This document shows, in pieces, positions 1 to 14,240 of a stretch of DNA of 64,000 bases. Made by a program: the position numbers and the translations under genes. Origin of the DNA: Amycolatopsis umgeniensis (GTDB lineage: Bacteria; Actinomycetota; Actinomycetes; Mycobacteriales; Pseudonocardiaceae); the NCBI RefSeq assembly GCF_014205155.1, contig NZ_JACHMX010000001.1, positions 682,001-746,000 of the forward strand. The letters run 5' to 3'. The notes under the pieces were generated by a model. The model was not told the DNA's origin, did no database searches, and saw only the letters and a list, made by a program, of their open reading frames with translations. The stretch's first letter is position 1. Each line of letters starts with the position of its first letter.

Positions 1-60
1 GGCGGGCGGAACCGCACAACCCGACACCAGCATCGCCACGCCGGCAACGGCGCACGCCAC
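1..60 (-). CDS. Possible lipoprotein, N-terminal fragment running off the left edge
   Basis: On the minus strand a GTG at 60 opens a frame that reads into a short hydrophobic stretch ending in LVSGC, which looks like a lipobox (the Cys would be lipidated). A purine-rich GGGAGCAGG lies about 15 bases upstream. Only some 20 codons are inside the window, so the product cannot be named, and the leader has no basic residue near its start. It could equally be a chance frame. Confidence 0.3.
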   Translation of the reverse strand, partial: MACAVAGVAMLVSGCAVPPA

Positions 61-365
61 GGCATGACCGACACACCTGCTCCCGCCAGTCACGGTGCAC
101 ACCTCATCGTCAACGGTCACGACTCTTCCGACCTGACCAGTCAACCGGGACGCGCCGTCCTGCGTGACCGGCGAACAGCGCAACTTCCGGAGGTCGACAC
201 GGAAGGCGCCGCTCCGCGACGCTTCCGCCATGATCGGTGGCGGCGAGCGGAGATCCCGCGGAGCGGCTGGATCCGTACCGATGAGCATCCGGTCGCTGCA
301 CTCAACTCGGCAGCGCCCCTGCGCCCTGTCCCCCATCGGCGGTTACACCGAGGGGGCAAGCTTTC
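61..365. other. Intergenic, no gene seen
   Basis: This stretch separates the possible lipoprotein start from the 3' end of the next minus-strand gene. Several frames are open on both strands, but they are rich in Arg, Pro and Ser and lack a ribosome binding site, which is normal noise at this GC content. I see no repeat or clear terminator. It may carry the promoter of the gene at the left edge. Confidence 0.5.
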
Positions 366-770
366 TCAGCACAAGATGAAAATCGCGTCTGCCTTGTCGT
401 GTGCCGCCGCCGGCAGGTCGCCCCAGTTACCGGGGAGGGATTCCCAGATCACGTCCCAGTAGCCCACCCAGTCCATCAGAAGCACGGTGTGCGTCGACTT
501 GTTGTCGATCGACGCGATCTTGTCGATGGCAGGGGAACCCGCCAGTTTGTACAGACCGCAGGCGTTCTCCTGAAAAACCATGTTCCCGCCGGTGAGCCAG
601 TCGTACCCGCAGAAGTAGTTCGCCGTACACGAGTCGTAATGCTGAACGCCTGCTTCGGATCCGGTCCGCGCTTCGGCCGCGGATGCCACTCCGGCTCCGG
701 TACTGGCCGTGAGAACGAGAATCGCGCTGATCACGATGCCTACCGCAGCGCGCACACTTCTGGATTTCAA
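366..770 (-). CDS. Secreted peptidase inhibitor I36-like protein
   Basis: A 134-residue protein starting at TTG 770, with GGGAGG six bases upstream. The first ~31 residues form a Sec signal peptide (basic MKSRSVR, hydrophobic core, cleavage near ASAAEA). The mature part has a CTANYFCGYDW segment and four or five Cys, the pattern of small beta/gamma-crystallin-like secreted proteins of the I36 inhibitor family in actinomycetes. The mature protein probably folds outside the cell with disulfides. Family assignment rests on the Cys/aromatic pattern only; inhibitor activity is not shown. It stands alone and is divergent from the gene at 1160. Confidence 0.7.
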   Translation of the reverse strand: MKSRSVRAAVGIVISAILVLTASTGAGVASAAEARTGSEAGVQHYDSCTANYFCGYDWLTGGNMVFQENACGLYKLAGSPAIDKIASIDNKSTHTVLLMDWVGYWDVIWESLPGNWGDLPAAAHDKADAIFILC

Positions 771-1159
771 GTTGTCCTCCCGAATCGGAATCGCCTGCCA
801 CGGCGGGAGCCCTCAGTGGGCAAGTCCTGCCTTCGAACCCCCGTGGTGAGGTCACAGTGCACCGAAGCCTTTGAGGAAACCTTGAACAAACTTTGCAGCG
901 CGAAGCCCGATCAGCTCTGTCGAGACCGAAGGGGCCCGGTTCGCTCCCGGCGGCAGGACGGCAGGACCTCACCAAGCGGCCAGATCCCGTTCAGGTCGGC
1001 CGTCAGGGTGTCAGTGCTCGCAACGATTAGGCCCGGATGACGGTCGGCACCACAGGTGTCCGCGAGCATCACCATGACGCCTACTGCGCCCGCGATGATC
1101 GCCCACCACGGTTCAGCGGTCCGGTAGGCTCCCGCCGACAACGTTGAGGGGGAACTTCG
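771..1159. other. Divergent intergenic region
   Basis: This region lies between the I36-like gene (minus) and the membrane protein gene (plus), so it should hold both promoters. A 76-codon minus-strand frame (911-1141) begins at TTG and has one hydrophobic stretch, but its second half is Arg/Pro-rich noise and I do not call it. GGGAGGAC just above 770 is the Shine-Dalgarno of the I36-like gene. No inverted repeat stands out. Confidence 0.45.
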
Positions 1160-1918
1160 ATGTCGAGATCTATCAGACCCGTGCTGTGGACTTTCGGGAC
1201 GCTCGCCGTGGGCGGGCTCGTGTTCTGGCTGGTGTTGGCGTTGAACATTCCCTACCGAAGCACCGCTTCGCCGGAGACTGCCCCGGCCACCACCTCAGGG
1301 ACCACGCCGGGCCCGCCGCTCATGTCGGCTCCTCCGGCGGACATGTCCGCGTGGGTCACCGACATCCGGCTGGGGCCGGACGACCACAGTGCGGTACTGC
1401 GTGTCGACCTGCCTGCCTGTGCCGTCGAACCGCACACCCAGATCACCGAAGCTGCCGACAGGATCGGCGCCGGCGTCTTGTTCCAGCCCGGGAACGGCCC
1501 GGATTGCAAGCAGGTCCCGACCGACTTCCCGATGAAGACAGCGGCATCGATCGGGAAGCGGCCGGTGATCGTCAACGCCGGGGACGCCTGGGGTCTGACA
1601 TCCACCGACTGGAAGAAATGCGACAAGATCCTTGGTTGCGAACCGCCCACCGACCACTGCGACGCAGCATGGGTGGCGCAGGCGGAGTTCAGCGCGGAGG
1701 CCGAGTACCCGGGCACAACACGGGCGTGCGACCAGAACTGGCTGATCCATGACCTGCAGCGGCACAGCGGTCAGGCCCCGACCCGGGTCGTCTACCGCTG
1801 GGCCGGCAACGGCTGGATGAGCGTCGCCTCGGCGAAGGGCGGCGGCTGCGGCGAAATCCTCGCCGCCGAGCCGGCGTTCCCCACCCACCTCTGCCAGAAT
1901 CTCACCCCTTCGTCGTGA
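1160..1918 (+). CDS. Membrane-anchored extracellular protein of unknown function
   Basis: A 252-residue protein from ATG 1160, with GAGGGGG about eight bases upstream. Residues ~8-30 form one hydrophobic segment after a basic start (MSRSIRP), so it is a signal anchor or uncleaved signal. A Pro/Thr/Ala-rich linker follows (about 33-60). The remaining ~190 residues contain about eight Cys and several Trp, consistent with a disulfide-stabilised extracytoplasmic domain. I do not recognise the family. The adjacent minus-strand gene also encodes a small secreted protein, so this is a block of exported proteins. Confidence 0.65.
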   Translation: MSRSIRPVLWTFGTLAVGGLVFWLVLALNIPYRSTASPETAPATTSGTTPGPPLMSAPPADMSAWVTDIRLGPDDHSAVLRVDLPACAVEPHTQITEAADRIGAGVLFQPGNGPDCKQVPTDFPMKTAASIGKRPVIVNAGDAWGLTSTDWKKCDKILGCEPPTDHCDAAWVAQAEFSAEAEYPGTTRACDQNWLIHDLQRHSGQAPTRVVYRWAGNGWMSVASAKGGGCGEILAAEPAFPTHLCQNLTPSS

Positions 1919-2151
1919 GGGCAACGTGGCACAGCATCTCCGAATGCAGCGGGCGCGAAGGAATGATCAATCCCATTCCCCGTACCTTGGCAAGGTCTCG
2001 CCGCTGGCGGCACGTCACTCGAGGCTGACCTGAGGAGGTACCTGACACGGGGCGGCCTCCTCACCCACCCGTCGCCGGCCCAGGTGAAGACCAGGGCCGG
2101 CGAACAGGTGCTCTTCTCAGCGATCCCGTGATCCACTGTGGAATCGGCGGC

Positions 2152-2592
2152 TCACGCTGTGATCGGTGCGCAAGCCCGGTTCAGATAGGTCGCTCCCTCG
2201 AACAAGGCCGCACAGACGGTCACGATGTCCCGATCCACACTCTTGTTGATGTCGCGGTGGTGTTTTTCGTTCATCCGCTTGCCACCCCAGGAGTTACTGC
2301 TCTCGTCGTAGATCTGACCGTTGTCGTAGAAGAAGGTCACGACGATCTTCGGGTTTCCGACACCGCCGGCACTGAGGAATTCGCCTTCGCCCCACCAGAT
2401 GGTGTGCCTGCTGTGCGCAGACCAGCGAACACTGAGCCAGCCGGTGCCACTCTGGATGAGCGTCGTACCTCCTCCTTCGGCCTGGATGCCCACCTCGCTC
2501 GCGGCCGGCGGAGCAGCCATCGCCGTTCCCGCTCCCACCAGCGACGCGAGCACCACCAGAGCGCCCACCATGAATCTCTTCAGCACGTTCAC
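2152..2592 (-). CDS. Small secreted hypothetical protein
   Basis: I start this 146-residue protein at GTG 2592 because GAGGGG lies about nine bases upstream; a longer frame to 2673 has no binding site. Residues 1-26 (VNVLKRFMVGALVVLASL, then AMA-APP) are a typical Sec signal peptide. The mature part is rich in Trp, Gly and Ser with a WLSVRWSAHSRHTIWWGEGEF segment whose alternating aromatic residues suggest a beta-sandwich, plus two late Cys. No known catalytic motif is seen. Its function is unknown; it lies among other exported proteins and is not part of an obvious operon. Confidence 0.65.
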   Translation of the reverse strand: MNVLKRFMVGALVVLASLVGAGTAMAAPPAASEVGIQAEGGGTTLIQSGTGWLSVRWSAHSRHTIWWGEGEFLSAGGVGNPKIVVTFFYDNGQIYDESSNSWGGKRMNEKHHRDINKSVDRDIVTVCAALFEGATYLNRACAPITA

Positions 2593-2832
2593 CGATGTTC
2601 CCCTCGCTCGAATGGAGGATCTGGATCCTCTTGACACTCGCCAAGAATCACCGGAAACCCAACGGAGAACCACCCGGTTAAGGGCTCGCTTAATCGGCTG
2701 TCGAGCAGATTCCCTCCCGCTATGATCGCGGCAACGTGTCCTGTCAAGGTCAGATGACGCAGACTGTCCCGGCCCCGTGAGCGATCGTTCGAGACGCTAA
2801 CCCACTGATCATGAAGCACCTTGGGGGGACAC

Positions 2833-3933
2833 GTGAAACGTCGACTTCATCTTGCCGTGGTTCCGGTGGTCGCCGTCCTGCTGGCCGGGACGGCGCCCGC
2901 GTCCGGTTACGCGGCACCGCCGAGCACGCCGGGAGCGAACACCCCGGCGAAGCTGTGCGCCGAGGCTCTCGCGGTCACCACGGACGCGGACGGGGACAAC
3001 CACCATTCGTTCCGGATGCCCAACGGGCTGCTGGTGGACCAGGTCGTACCCGGTCGGACCTTCGACCCGGCGACAGCGTCCCCCGCCCGGCTCACGAAGG
3101 TCGGATTGCCCGCCCGGCCGGACTCCGACGCCGTGGCGCCCGGCGAGCTCAACCGGGCGGACTGGGAAAAGGTGGCGCGCGGGCTCAACCGAGCGACACC
3201 GAAACCGCCCTGTGTCAAGCCGGGTGTCCATGCCACGACCCACTCCACCAACTACAGCGGCTACCGCGCGACGGCCGCGTCCGGTGAAACGTATTCGGGG
3301 GCGCACAGTTCCATCACGGCGCCCAGTTACTACGCGTCGACGTGCTCGGACGAGAGCATGACGCAGTGGGTCGGCGTGTCCAACGACACCGTCCTGGTGC
3401 AGGCGGGCGTCTATGTCACCCAGGCCACCGGCGCCGTGGAGTCGGGCGGCTTCATCGAATTCGTCCGCGGATCTTGGGACACCGGAGGCGTGGTCGACAT
3501 CGACGTGCCCTACGTCGCCGGCCATCGCTACTACCTCGATGTGCACTACGCGGACCGCTACAACTGGTCGCTGACCGTCTCGGATCTCGACAACGGCCAG
3601 AACTTCTCGGGATTCTGGACCCATCCCACTGGAGGCGGCACAGACTACCTGCAGCCCTTCGCGTACTTCGTGTCCGAGCGGCTCACTTACACCCTCGGCT
3701 CTCAGAGCTCGTTGACCCAGTACATGAACCACTCGGATGTCCGGTTCCGTGCGGCGACCGCCAAGATCCATGGCGCGGGCGACGCGCGACTGTCCATCCA
3801 GCGACCGGATCAGCAGATCATGCTCTCGCCGGGAATCGGCAACCAGCGGTTGTCGAACCCGGACCCGCTGGAGGTGAGCGCCAGCAACTTCACCGAACAC
3901 TGGGCTCGCTGCGGCGTGGTCGAAAGTCCGTAG
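2833..3933 (+). CDS. Secreted protein resembling G1 (eqolisin) glutamic peptidases
   Basis: Start chosen at GTG 2833, which gives a basic MKRRLHL signal peptide and has GGGGGG upstream; the protein is 366 residues. After the signal (~25 residues) and an N-terminal region of ~110 residues comes a beta-rich domain with STNYSGYRA, QWVGVSND, VLVQAGVYV, and FAYFVSERL. G1 peptidases use a Gln/Glu pair and share NWSGY, W.G..., LQAG and EWIVE-like blocks. The Gln in LVQAG and the Glu in VSER could correspond, but this is pattern matching by eye. It would act outside the cell, perhaps with the N-terminal part as a propeptide. A non-peptidase beta-jelly-roll protein is the alternative. Confidence 0.55.
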   Translation: MKRRLHLAVVPVVAVLLAGTAPASGYAAPPSTPGANTPAKLCAEALAVTTDADGDNHHSFRMPNGLLVDQVVPGRTFDPATASPARLTKVGLPARPDSDAVAPGELNRADWEKVARGLNRATPKPPCVKPGVHATTHSTNYSGYRATAASGETYSGAHSSITAPSYYASTCSDESMTQWVGVSNDTVLVQAGVYVTQATGAVESGGFIEFVRGSWDTGGVVDIDVPYVAGHRYYLDVHYADRYNWSLTVSDLDNGQNFSGFWTHPTGGGTDYLQPFAYFVSERLTYTLGSQSSLTQYMNHSDVRFRAATAKIHGAGDARLSIQRPDQQIMLSPGIGNQRLSNPDPLEVSASNFTEHWARCGVVESP

Positions 3934-3993
3934 GGACAGGCGCGTCGGATCACGAGGTGGAACGGCGGCGGGTTCGTCGACGAAGATGAACAG

Positions 3994-5286
3994 GTGAACG
4001 ACGACCTGTCGAAGAACAAGGTGCTGTCGAATCGGGCGATCGCTTGGTGTGCGGTCGCTTTGATTCTTCTCGCCCTCGGTATCAGCTGGCCGTTGCTGGC
4101 GGTGTACGGCCTCGGGTTGGAGGCGATCCGCACAGTCGGCACGATCGTCCTCGGAGCCGGTGGAGCGGTCGGTCTCCTGCTCGCCGCCCGGCGGCAGCAG
4201 ACCGCCGAGCTGGACCTGGTGGAGAAGCGGCGAGATCTCATCCACAAGGAACGAGTCCAGCTGCACGCGGAAGCCGTCGCCGCGGACACGCTGGCCCATC
4301 AGCGGCACCTGTCCAGCCAAACCGAGGCGGACGCCGCGGCGCGACGGATCACCGAGCTCTACGCGAAGGCCGTCGAACAGCTCGGGTCGGACAAAGCACC
4401 GGTTCGCCTGGGCGGGCTCTACGCGCTTGAGCGGCTGGCCCAGGACACCCGATCGCAACGAGAAGCAGTGATCAATGTGCTGTGCGCCTACCTCCGCATG
4501 CCCTTCGAACAAGCCCTCGACTCCGGGCAGGACACACCGGCCCGGTCCGTCGTCGCGCAGGAACGTCAAGTACGGATCGCCGCCCAGCGGATCCTCGCCC
4601 AGCACCTGCGGCCCGGGTCACCACCGGCGGACACGTTCTGGCCCCACGTCGATCTCGATCTGACCGGCGCCACCCTGATCGACTTCCACTTCGAGCGATG
4701 CCAGGTCAGATCCGCCCACTTCACCGGCGCCACCTTCGTCGGCGACACCGACTTCGGCGGCACGACCTTCCTCACCCACGCCGAGTTCGACAACACCGTC
4801 TTCGGCGGCAGCGCACGGTTCAGTGACGCGAAGTTCGTCAAAGACGCGAGGTTCCGGGACGCGCGATTCCAGGAGCCCGTCCGGTTCCGCGGGAGCACCT
4901 TCCACGGCGTCGCCCGGTTCACCGACAGTGAATTCCTCGACGACGTCTGGTTCGGTAGCGCCGTCTTCCGCGGTGAAGCCTGGTTCTCCCGTGCCACGTT
5001 CCGCCAGGACATCAGGTTCCCCGACGCCGCCTTCCTGAAGGACGTCAAATTCCGCGGAACGGAGTTCACGCGCCCCGCGAACGAACACCACAAGTTGTTC
5101 AAGGGAAGCTGGGCACGACCGGCAAGGCACTCGAGCTGGCCGGAAGGATGGACGATGTCAGCCGTCGACACCCGACCCTGGCCTGACGCGGGGAACGGAT
5201 GGCACAAGCTCCTCATCGACTCTCGACGTCGATCGCCGGGCGAACAGGGGAATAGCGACGGGACAGACCGGGGGCGATCCTCGTGA
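3994..5286 (+). CDS. Membrane-anchored pentapeptide-repeat protein
   Basis: A 430-residue protein from GTG 3994. Residues ~18-38 and ~44-66 form two transmembrane segments. Residues ~70-115 are charged and helical, probably a coiled coil. Residues ~225-360 are pentapeptide repeats of the A(D/N)Fxx type (TDFGG TTFLT HAEFD NTVFG), which fold as a right-handed beta-helix. Such proteins are common in actinomycetes and mostly uncharacterised. Its 3' end overlaps the convergent racemase gene by 74 bases. A second, larger pentapeptide membrane protein lies at 55458-57512. Confidence 0.8.
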   Translation: MNDDLSKNKVLSNRAIAWCAVALILLALGISWPLLAVYGLGLEAIRTVGTIVLGAGGAVGLLLAARRQQTAELDLVEKRRDLIHKERVQLHAEAVAADTLAHQRHLSSQTEADAAARRITELYAKAVEQLGSDKAPVRLGGLYALERLAQDTRSQREAVINVLCAYLRMPFEQALDSGQDTPARSVVAQERQVRIAAQRILAQHLRPGSPPADTFWPHVDLDLTGATLIDFHFERCQVRSAHFTGATFVGDTDFGGTTFLTHAEFDNTVFGGSARFSDAKFVKDARFRDARFQEPVRFRGSTFHGVARFTDSEFLDDVWFGSAVFRGEAWFSRATFRQDIRFPDAAFLKDVKFRGTEFTRPANEHHKLFKGSWARPARHSSWPEGWTMSAVDTRPWPDAGNGWHKLLIDSRRRSPGEQGNSDGTDRGRSS

Positions 5287-6351
5287 CAGCCTCGTAAACG
5301 GAGGTGCCCGACCATTGGGCGATCTCCTCCGCGGTGACTTCGGTGTCGGTTCCGGCACCGTCCCGGCCGAGCAGGATCACCTCGTCGCCGACTCGCACGG
5401 TGGTGTCGCCACAGTCCACGATGACGTGGCTCATGCCCACGGCGCCGGCGATCGGTCTACGGCTGCCGTGCACGATCACCCGCCCCCGGTTGCCCGCGAG
5501 CCGGGGAAGGCCGTCTCCGAAGCCGACAGGCACCACGGCGAGTGTCGAATCCGTCTCGAGCCGGTAGCGCAATCCGTAGCCGACTCGTTCGCCCTCCCCC
5601 ACCCGCTGGGTGGCGACGACGCTGCTGCGCCAGGACATCGCCGGACGGAACCCGGTGAGCCCGGGCACCGACGAACCGGGACGCAGCCCGTACAGCACGG
5701 CACCCAGCCGCACCATGGTGAAATGCGTCCTGGTGTCGCCCAGGGCGGCGGAGCTGTTGGCGGCGTGCACATGCCGGGGTTCGACACCGGCCGCGCGCAG
5801 TCGCTCGACAGTGGCGGCGAACAGCTCCCGCTGAACGCCGAGCTGTGGGTCGCCGGGGTCGTCCGCGGTGGCGAAATGCGTCCACACCCCGGTCACGCGC
5901 AGGCCCGTACTCTCGGCCCGCAGCGCCATCTCGACCGCGTGCTCGGGGGCGACGCCCAGCCGATGGAGTCCTGTGTCGATCTTCAGGTGCACGTCCAGCG
6001 GCGTGGAGCGCGCCGCCGCGGCCAGCCGGGCAACACCGTCGGGGCTGGCGATGGTCGGTGTCAGCCCGGCCTCGATCGTCGCGATCTCCTCCCCTGGCGC
6101 CGGCTCGGTGAAGACGAGGATCGGCGTCTCCGGTGCCACCGCGCGCAGCGGGAGCGCCTCCTCCAGGAACGCGACACCGAAGCACGCGACCCCGGCGGAA
6201 TCGAGCGCTTGGGCGACAGCCGTGGCGCCATGTCCGTAGGCGTCGCATTTCACCACGGCCATCACGTCGGCCCCGGACACCAGTCCCTTGGCCGCGGCCA
6301 GGTTCGAGGTGATCGCGCCGAGGTCGATGTCGACCGCGCTACGCGGCGGGA

Positions 6352-6355
<4 letters not shown>
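5213..6355 (-). CDS. alr: Alanine racemase-family PLP enzyme in the NRPS cluster
   Basis: A 380-residue fold-type III PLP enzyme, the usual Alr length. I start at GTG 6355, which overlaps the NRPS stop as GTGA; the longer upstream frame would lie wholly inside the NRPS gene. The PLP lysine motif AVVKCDAYGHG gives Lys36. A C-terminal VGYGLRY Tyr could be the second catalytic base. The usual GxxxMDQ/N block near the C-terminus reads GAVGMSHV, so the substrate may not be alanine (Ser racemases of this family exist). As last gene of the NRPS block and with no epimerisation domain in any NRPS, it most likely supplies a free D-amino acid for activation. It could also protect or duplicate the housekeeping Alr. 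Confidence 0.85.
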
Positions 6356-11224
<4,869 letters not shown>

Positions 11225-11232
<8 letters not shown>

Positions 11233-12013
11233 GGCTCGCCCCCGCCTCGATCATCTCGAACACCAGCTCGCGCACGGCGTCCGCGCCCGGGAGCTGTTCG
11301 GCGGACAGCTCGAGCCGCCGGACCGAACGCGGATCGACCAGCCCGGCGGGGATCTCTCGGTCCTGCGACATCAGGCACCGCACCACGAGCGCGTCCCCGG
11401 CAGGCGTGTGGTGCGCGGTGGCGAGCAGGAAACCGAGCCAGGCCCGGTACCTGGCGACCAGTTCGGTGGTGATGGCGTCCGCGTCCTCGGCGTCCATGTC
11501 GTTGTCGGCGGCGAACGCGGCCGCGTCGATGGCCAGCTGCGACGCCATGGCGCGCAGCGCGGTCCCCGGATCGCCCTGACAGTCGACGTCGGCCACCGGC
11601 GGCTCAGAACGGCCGAAGGCTCGCCGCCGATCTTCGAACGACCGGGCGACACTTGCGGACGTCGGCCGGAGCGGGTCGAGCAGGACGACGAGCGGGGCCC
11701 GGTCACCGACCGCGGCCAGTTCCTCCGCGAGCGCGACGGTCAGCGTCGCGGCGGTGCAGTATCCGACCACCGCGATCGGTTCGAGCCCGGCCGCCTGCTC
11801 GGCGTAACCGCGTGCCATCGCGGGCAGCGACACGTATCCGGACGCGGCGGTCAGGTCGCCGAGCGGGTCGATCCTGTGCAGCCCGAGTCCCCGGGTTTCC
11901 TTGGCCAGTAAGGAATCGAGGTCACGCCCGAGTTCGATCCCGGTGAAGCTGACCGAGAGCACGTTCGCCCGTGCGCCTCCGGCCACTCGCTCGATCGACG
12001 ACCGCGTGCTCAT
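11225..12013 (-). CDS. Thioesterase-like alpha/beta hydrolase with Cys at the nucleophile position
   Basis: A 262-residue protein starting at ATG 12013, overlapping the FkbH stop by one base (TGATG). It has the layout of type II/type I-like thioesterases: hydrophobic strand then AVVGYCTAATL, so the nucleophile elbow is GYCTA with Cys86 where GxSxG is usual. A VVLLDP strand could provide the acid. I see no clear GxHF histidine near the C-terminus. Cys-nucleophile thioesterases are known in a few NRPS systems (for example the ObiF domain that forms a beta-lactone). Here it could be an editing thioesterase, a transferase moving acyl groups between carrier proteins, or an off-loading enzyme. The neighbours (FkbH upstream, NRPS downstream) fit any of these. 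Confidence 0.7.
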
Positions 12014-13137
12014 CACGATCCCTCCCCCATCCGGTTGTCCGGCAACGGTTCCCAGTCGACCGGCGCGCCCGCGGCGACGGCCAGCGGCGGCGCGACGACC
12101 CGCATGGTTGGCGGTGGCTGCTGCCGCGAAGGCACCAGATGGAACACGACGGCCGCGTCGTCTTCCGAGCGCAGGTCCGCGTGACACGGGCAGCCGTCTT
12201 CGGCGAAGCCCGCGAAACGGTAGGCGATCTCCATCATGCGATTGCGGTCCGTGGCACGGAAATCCGCGACGAGGTGCACGCCGGCGGCGGCGGTCTGGTC
12301 GGCGAGCCAGCGCAGGATCACGGCGCCGACGCCGAAGGAAACGACCCGGCACGAAGTCGCCAGCAATTTGAGCCGCCACACGCGTTCGGATTTCTCCAGC
12401 AGGAGTACGCCGATCGCGCCATGGGAGCCGAAGCGATCCGTGAGCGTCGCGACGAGGACTTCGTGACCGGGGTCGTCGACCAGCCCGCGCAGGGTCTCGT
12501 CCGGATAATGCACGCCCGTGGCGTTCATCTGGCTCGTGCGCAGGGTCAGCTCCGCCACCCGCGCCAGCTCCCGCTCCCCGGCCCGGTCGACGCGCAGCAC
12601 CATGTCCAAGGAGCGCAGGAACTGCTCGTCCGGTCCTTGGAACGCGGCCCGCCCGGCGTCGCGCCGGACGTTCGCCTGGTACATCCGCCGCCGCTGCCGC
12701 GAGTCCGCGGTCACCGACGCCGGGGTGAACTCCGGCCGGTCGAGGAGGGACTCGGCCTCCTCCGCCGCGTACAGCCGGACCTCGGGCAGGTGGAAGTGCA
12801 CCTCGGCCCGCTCGGCGGGCTGATCGTCGATGAACGCCAACGTCTTGTGGGCGAAGCCGAGTTCGTGCGCGATCGCGCGTACCGAGTCGGATTTGCGTCC
12901 CCAGCCGATTTTCGGCGCCACGAAGTACTCCGCGATGCCCAGCTCTTCGAGCCGTGGCCAGGCGTGCTCGTGATCGTTGCGGCTGGCGATGGAGTTCAGG
13001 ATGCCCCTGGCGTCTAGTTCGACGATGACGTCACGGATCTCCCCGGACAGCCGGGTCTCCCCCGCTTCGAGGAGAATTCCTTGCCACAGCGTCTGATCGA
13101 GGTCCCAGACCAGGCATTTCACCGTGCTCACGCCCAT
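12013..13137 (-). CDS. fkbH: FkbH-like HAD-family glyceryl-ACP synthase
   Basis: A 374-residue protein. The HAD motif I is DLDQTLW (Asp12, Asp14, Thr16), followed by SIASRNDHEHAW and later FIDDQPAER, the hallmark layout of FkbH proteins. The C-terminal ~170 residues have the GNAT-like half (VAELTLRTSQMNATG). Known FkbH-family enzymes load a glyceryl unit from 1,3-bisphosphoglycerate onto a carrier protein. With the FkbI, FkbJ and FkbK-type genes upstream it should start a hydroxymalonyl-ACP (or methoxymalonyl-ACP) pathway. ATG 13137 overlaps the previous gene by ten bases; GTG 13131, a GTGA overlap, is an equally good start. Confidence 0.88.
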   Translation of the reverse strand: MGVSTVKCLVWDLDQTLWQGILLEAGETRLSGEIRDVIVELDARGILNSIASRNDHEHAWPRLEELGIAEYFVAPKIGWGRKSDSVRAIAHELGFAHKTLAFIDDQPAERAEVHFHLPEVRLYAAEEAESLLDRPEFTPASVTADSRQRRRMYQANVRRDAGRAAFQGPDEQFLRSLDMVLRVDRAGERELARVAELTLRTSQMNATGVHYPDETLRGLVDDPGHEVLVATLTDRFGSHGAIGVLLLEKSERVWRLKLLATSCRVVSFGVGAVILRWLADQTAAAGVHLVADFRATDRNRMMEIAYRFAGFAEDGCPCHADLRSEDDAAVVFHLVPSRQQPPPTMRVVAPPLAVAAGAPVDWEPLPDNRMGEGS

Positions 13138-14240
13138 ACCGTCACCGCCTGTTCGGCCAGGATGAGTTCACAGATCTCGTTGCTTCCTTCGATGATCTCC
13201 ATCAGCTTCGCGTCGCGGTACGCCCTGGCCACCACCGAGCCGTCCCGCGCGCCGGCCGAGGCCAGCACCTGCGTCGCCCGCGCCGCGCCGTCGGCGGCAC
13301 GGCGCGCGGCCACGTGCTTGGCGAGCACCGCCGACGGGACCAGTTCCGGGGTGCGGTCGTCCCAGTGTCCGCTGGCCTGACGGCAGATGAGGGTCGACAC
13401 CTGTTCGTCCACCAGGAGTTCGGCAAGGTGGCGGGCGACGAGCTGATGCCCGGCGAGCGGTTTGCCGAACTGACGTCTGGTCGCCGCGTGCTCGCAGGCG
13501 GCGGTGAGGCACGCCCGCAGGATGCCGACGCAGCCCCACGCGACGGAGAGCCTGCCGTAGGTCAGCGCCGAGGTGACCAGCATCCCCAGCGGCTGTCCCG
13601 CCCCGCCGAGCACACTGCCACTCGGCAGCCGGACGGAATCCAGCCGGATGTCGGCGTGGCCGGCGGCGCGGCAGCCCAGCGGGTCGGGCCGCCGCTCGAT
13701 CCGCACTCCGGGCGCGTGGGTCGGCACGATCACCGCGGCCGCGCCGTCGGCGTAACGGCCGAACACCAGGATGAAATCCGCGTACACGGCGGCAGTGGTC
13801 CAGACCTTCTCGCCCTCGATGACCACGTTGTCCCCGTCCGGCCGGATCCGGGTGGTCATCGCGGACAGATCGCTGCCCGCGTCCGGCTCGCTGAACGCCA
13901 CACAGGCGATGGCACCCGAGGTGAGCCGCGGCAGCCATTCGGCTCGCTGCGCGTCATCGCCCAGCCGGGCGACGCACCACGCCGCGATGCCTTGGGAAGT
14001 CATGACACTGCGCAAGGACGAACACCGGCTGCCCACCTCCGCCGTGAGCTCACCGCAGCTCAGGCTGTCCATGCCCAGCCCGCCGTAGGCCTCGGGCACT
14101 TGCGGGCAGAGGACACCCTCGGCTCCCATCCGGAGCAGCACGTCGGCCGGGAGCTTCCCCGCGACGTCCCAGTCCCCCGCCGAATCCCCGACGAGAGCGG
14201 CGGCCAGCTCACGGGCGGCCGTCCACCGCGCCTCAGTCAT
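13128..14240 (-). CDS. fkbI: FkbI-like acyl-CoA/acyl-ACP dehydrogenase
   Basis: A 370-residue FAD-dependent dehydrogenase of acyl-CoA dehydrogenase type. Visible blocks are CVAFSEPDAGSDL (FAD/substrate), AATRRQFGKPLAGHQ and the C-terminal LMEIIEGSNEIC carrying the catalytic Glu. In the FkbH-K pathway the FkbI homologue oxidises the glyceryl-derived ACP thioester on the way to hydroxymalonyl-ACP. Position between the carrier protein gene (eight-base overlap) and FkbH supports that role strongly. No signal peptide or membrane segment is present. Confidence 0.88.
   Translation of the reverse strand: MTEARWTAARELAAALVGDSAGDWDVAGKLPADVLLRMGAEGVLCPQVPEAYGGLGMDSLSCGELTAEVGSRCSSLRSVMTSQGIAAWCVARLGDDAQRAEWLPRLTSGAIACVAFSEPDAGSDLSAMTTRIRPDGDNVVIEGEKVWTTAAVYADFILVFGRYADGAAAVIVPTHAPGVRIERRPDPLGCRAAGHADIRLDSVRLPSGSVLGGAGQPLGMLVTSALTYGRLSVAWGCVGILRACLTAACEHAATRRQFGKPLAGHQLVARHLAELLVDEQVSTLICRQASGHWDDRTPELVPSAVLAKHVAARRAADGAARATQVLASAGARDGSVVARAYRDAKLMEIIEGSNEICELILAEQAVTVWA

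Noticed and set aside
911..1141. A 76-codon minus-strand frame with one hydrophobic segment
   Set aside because: TTG start, no ribosome binding site, and an Arg/Pro-rich end; not enough to call a gene.
2809..4605. A long minus-strand frame of about 600 codons
   Set aside because: It is antisense to the G1-like and pentapeptide-repeat genes and shows no domain.
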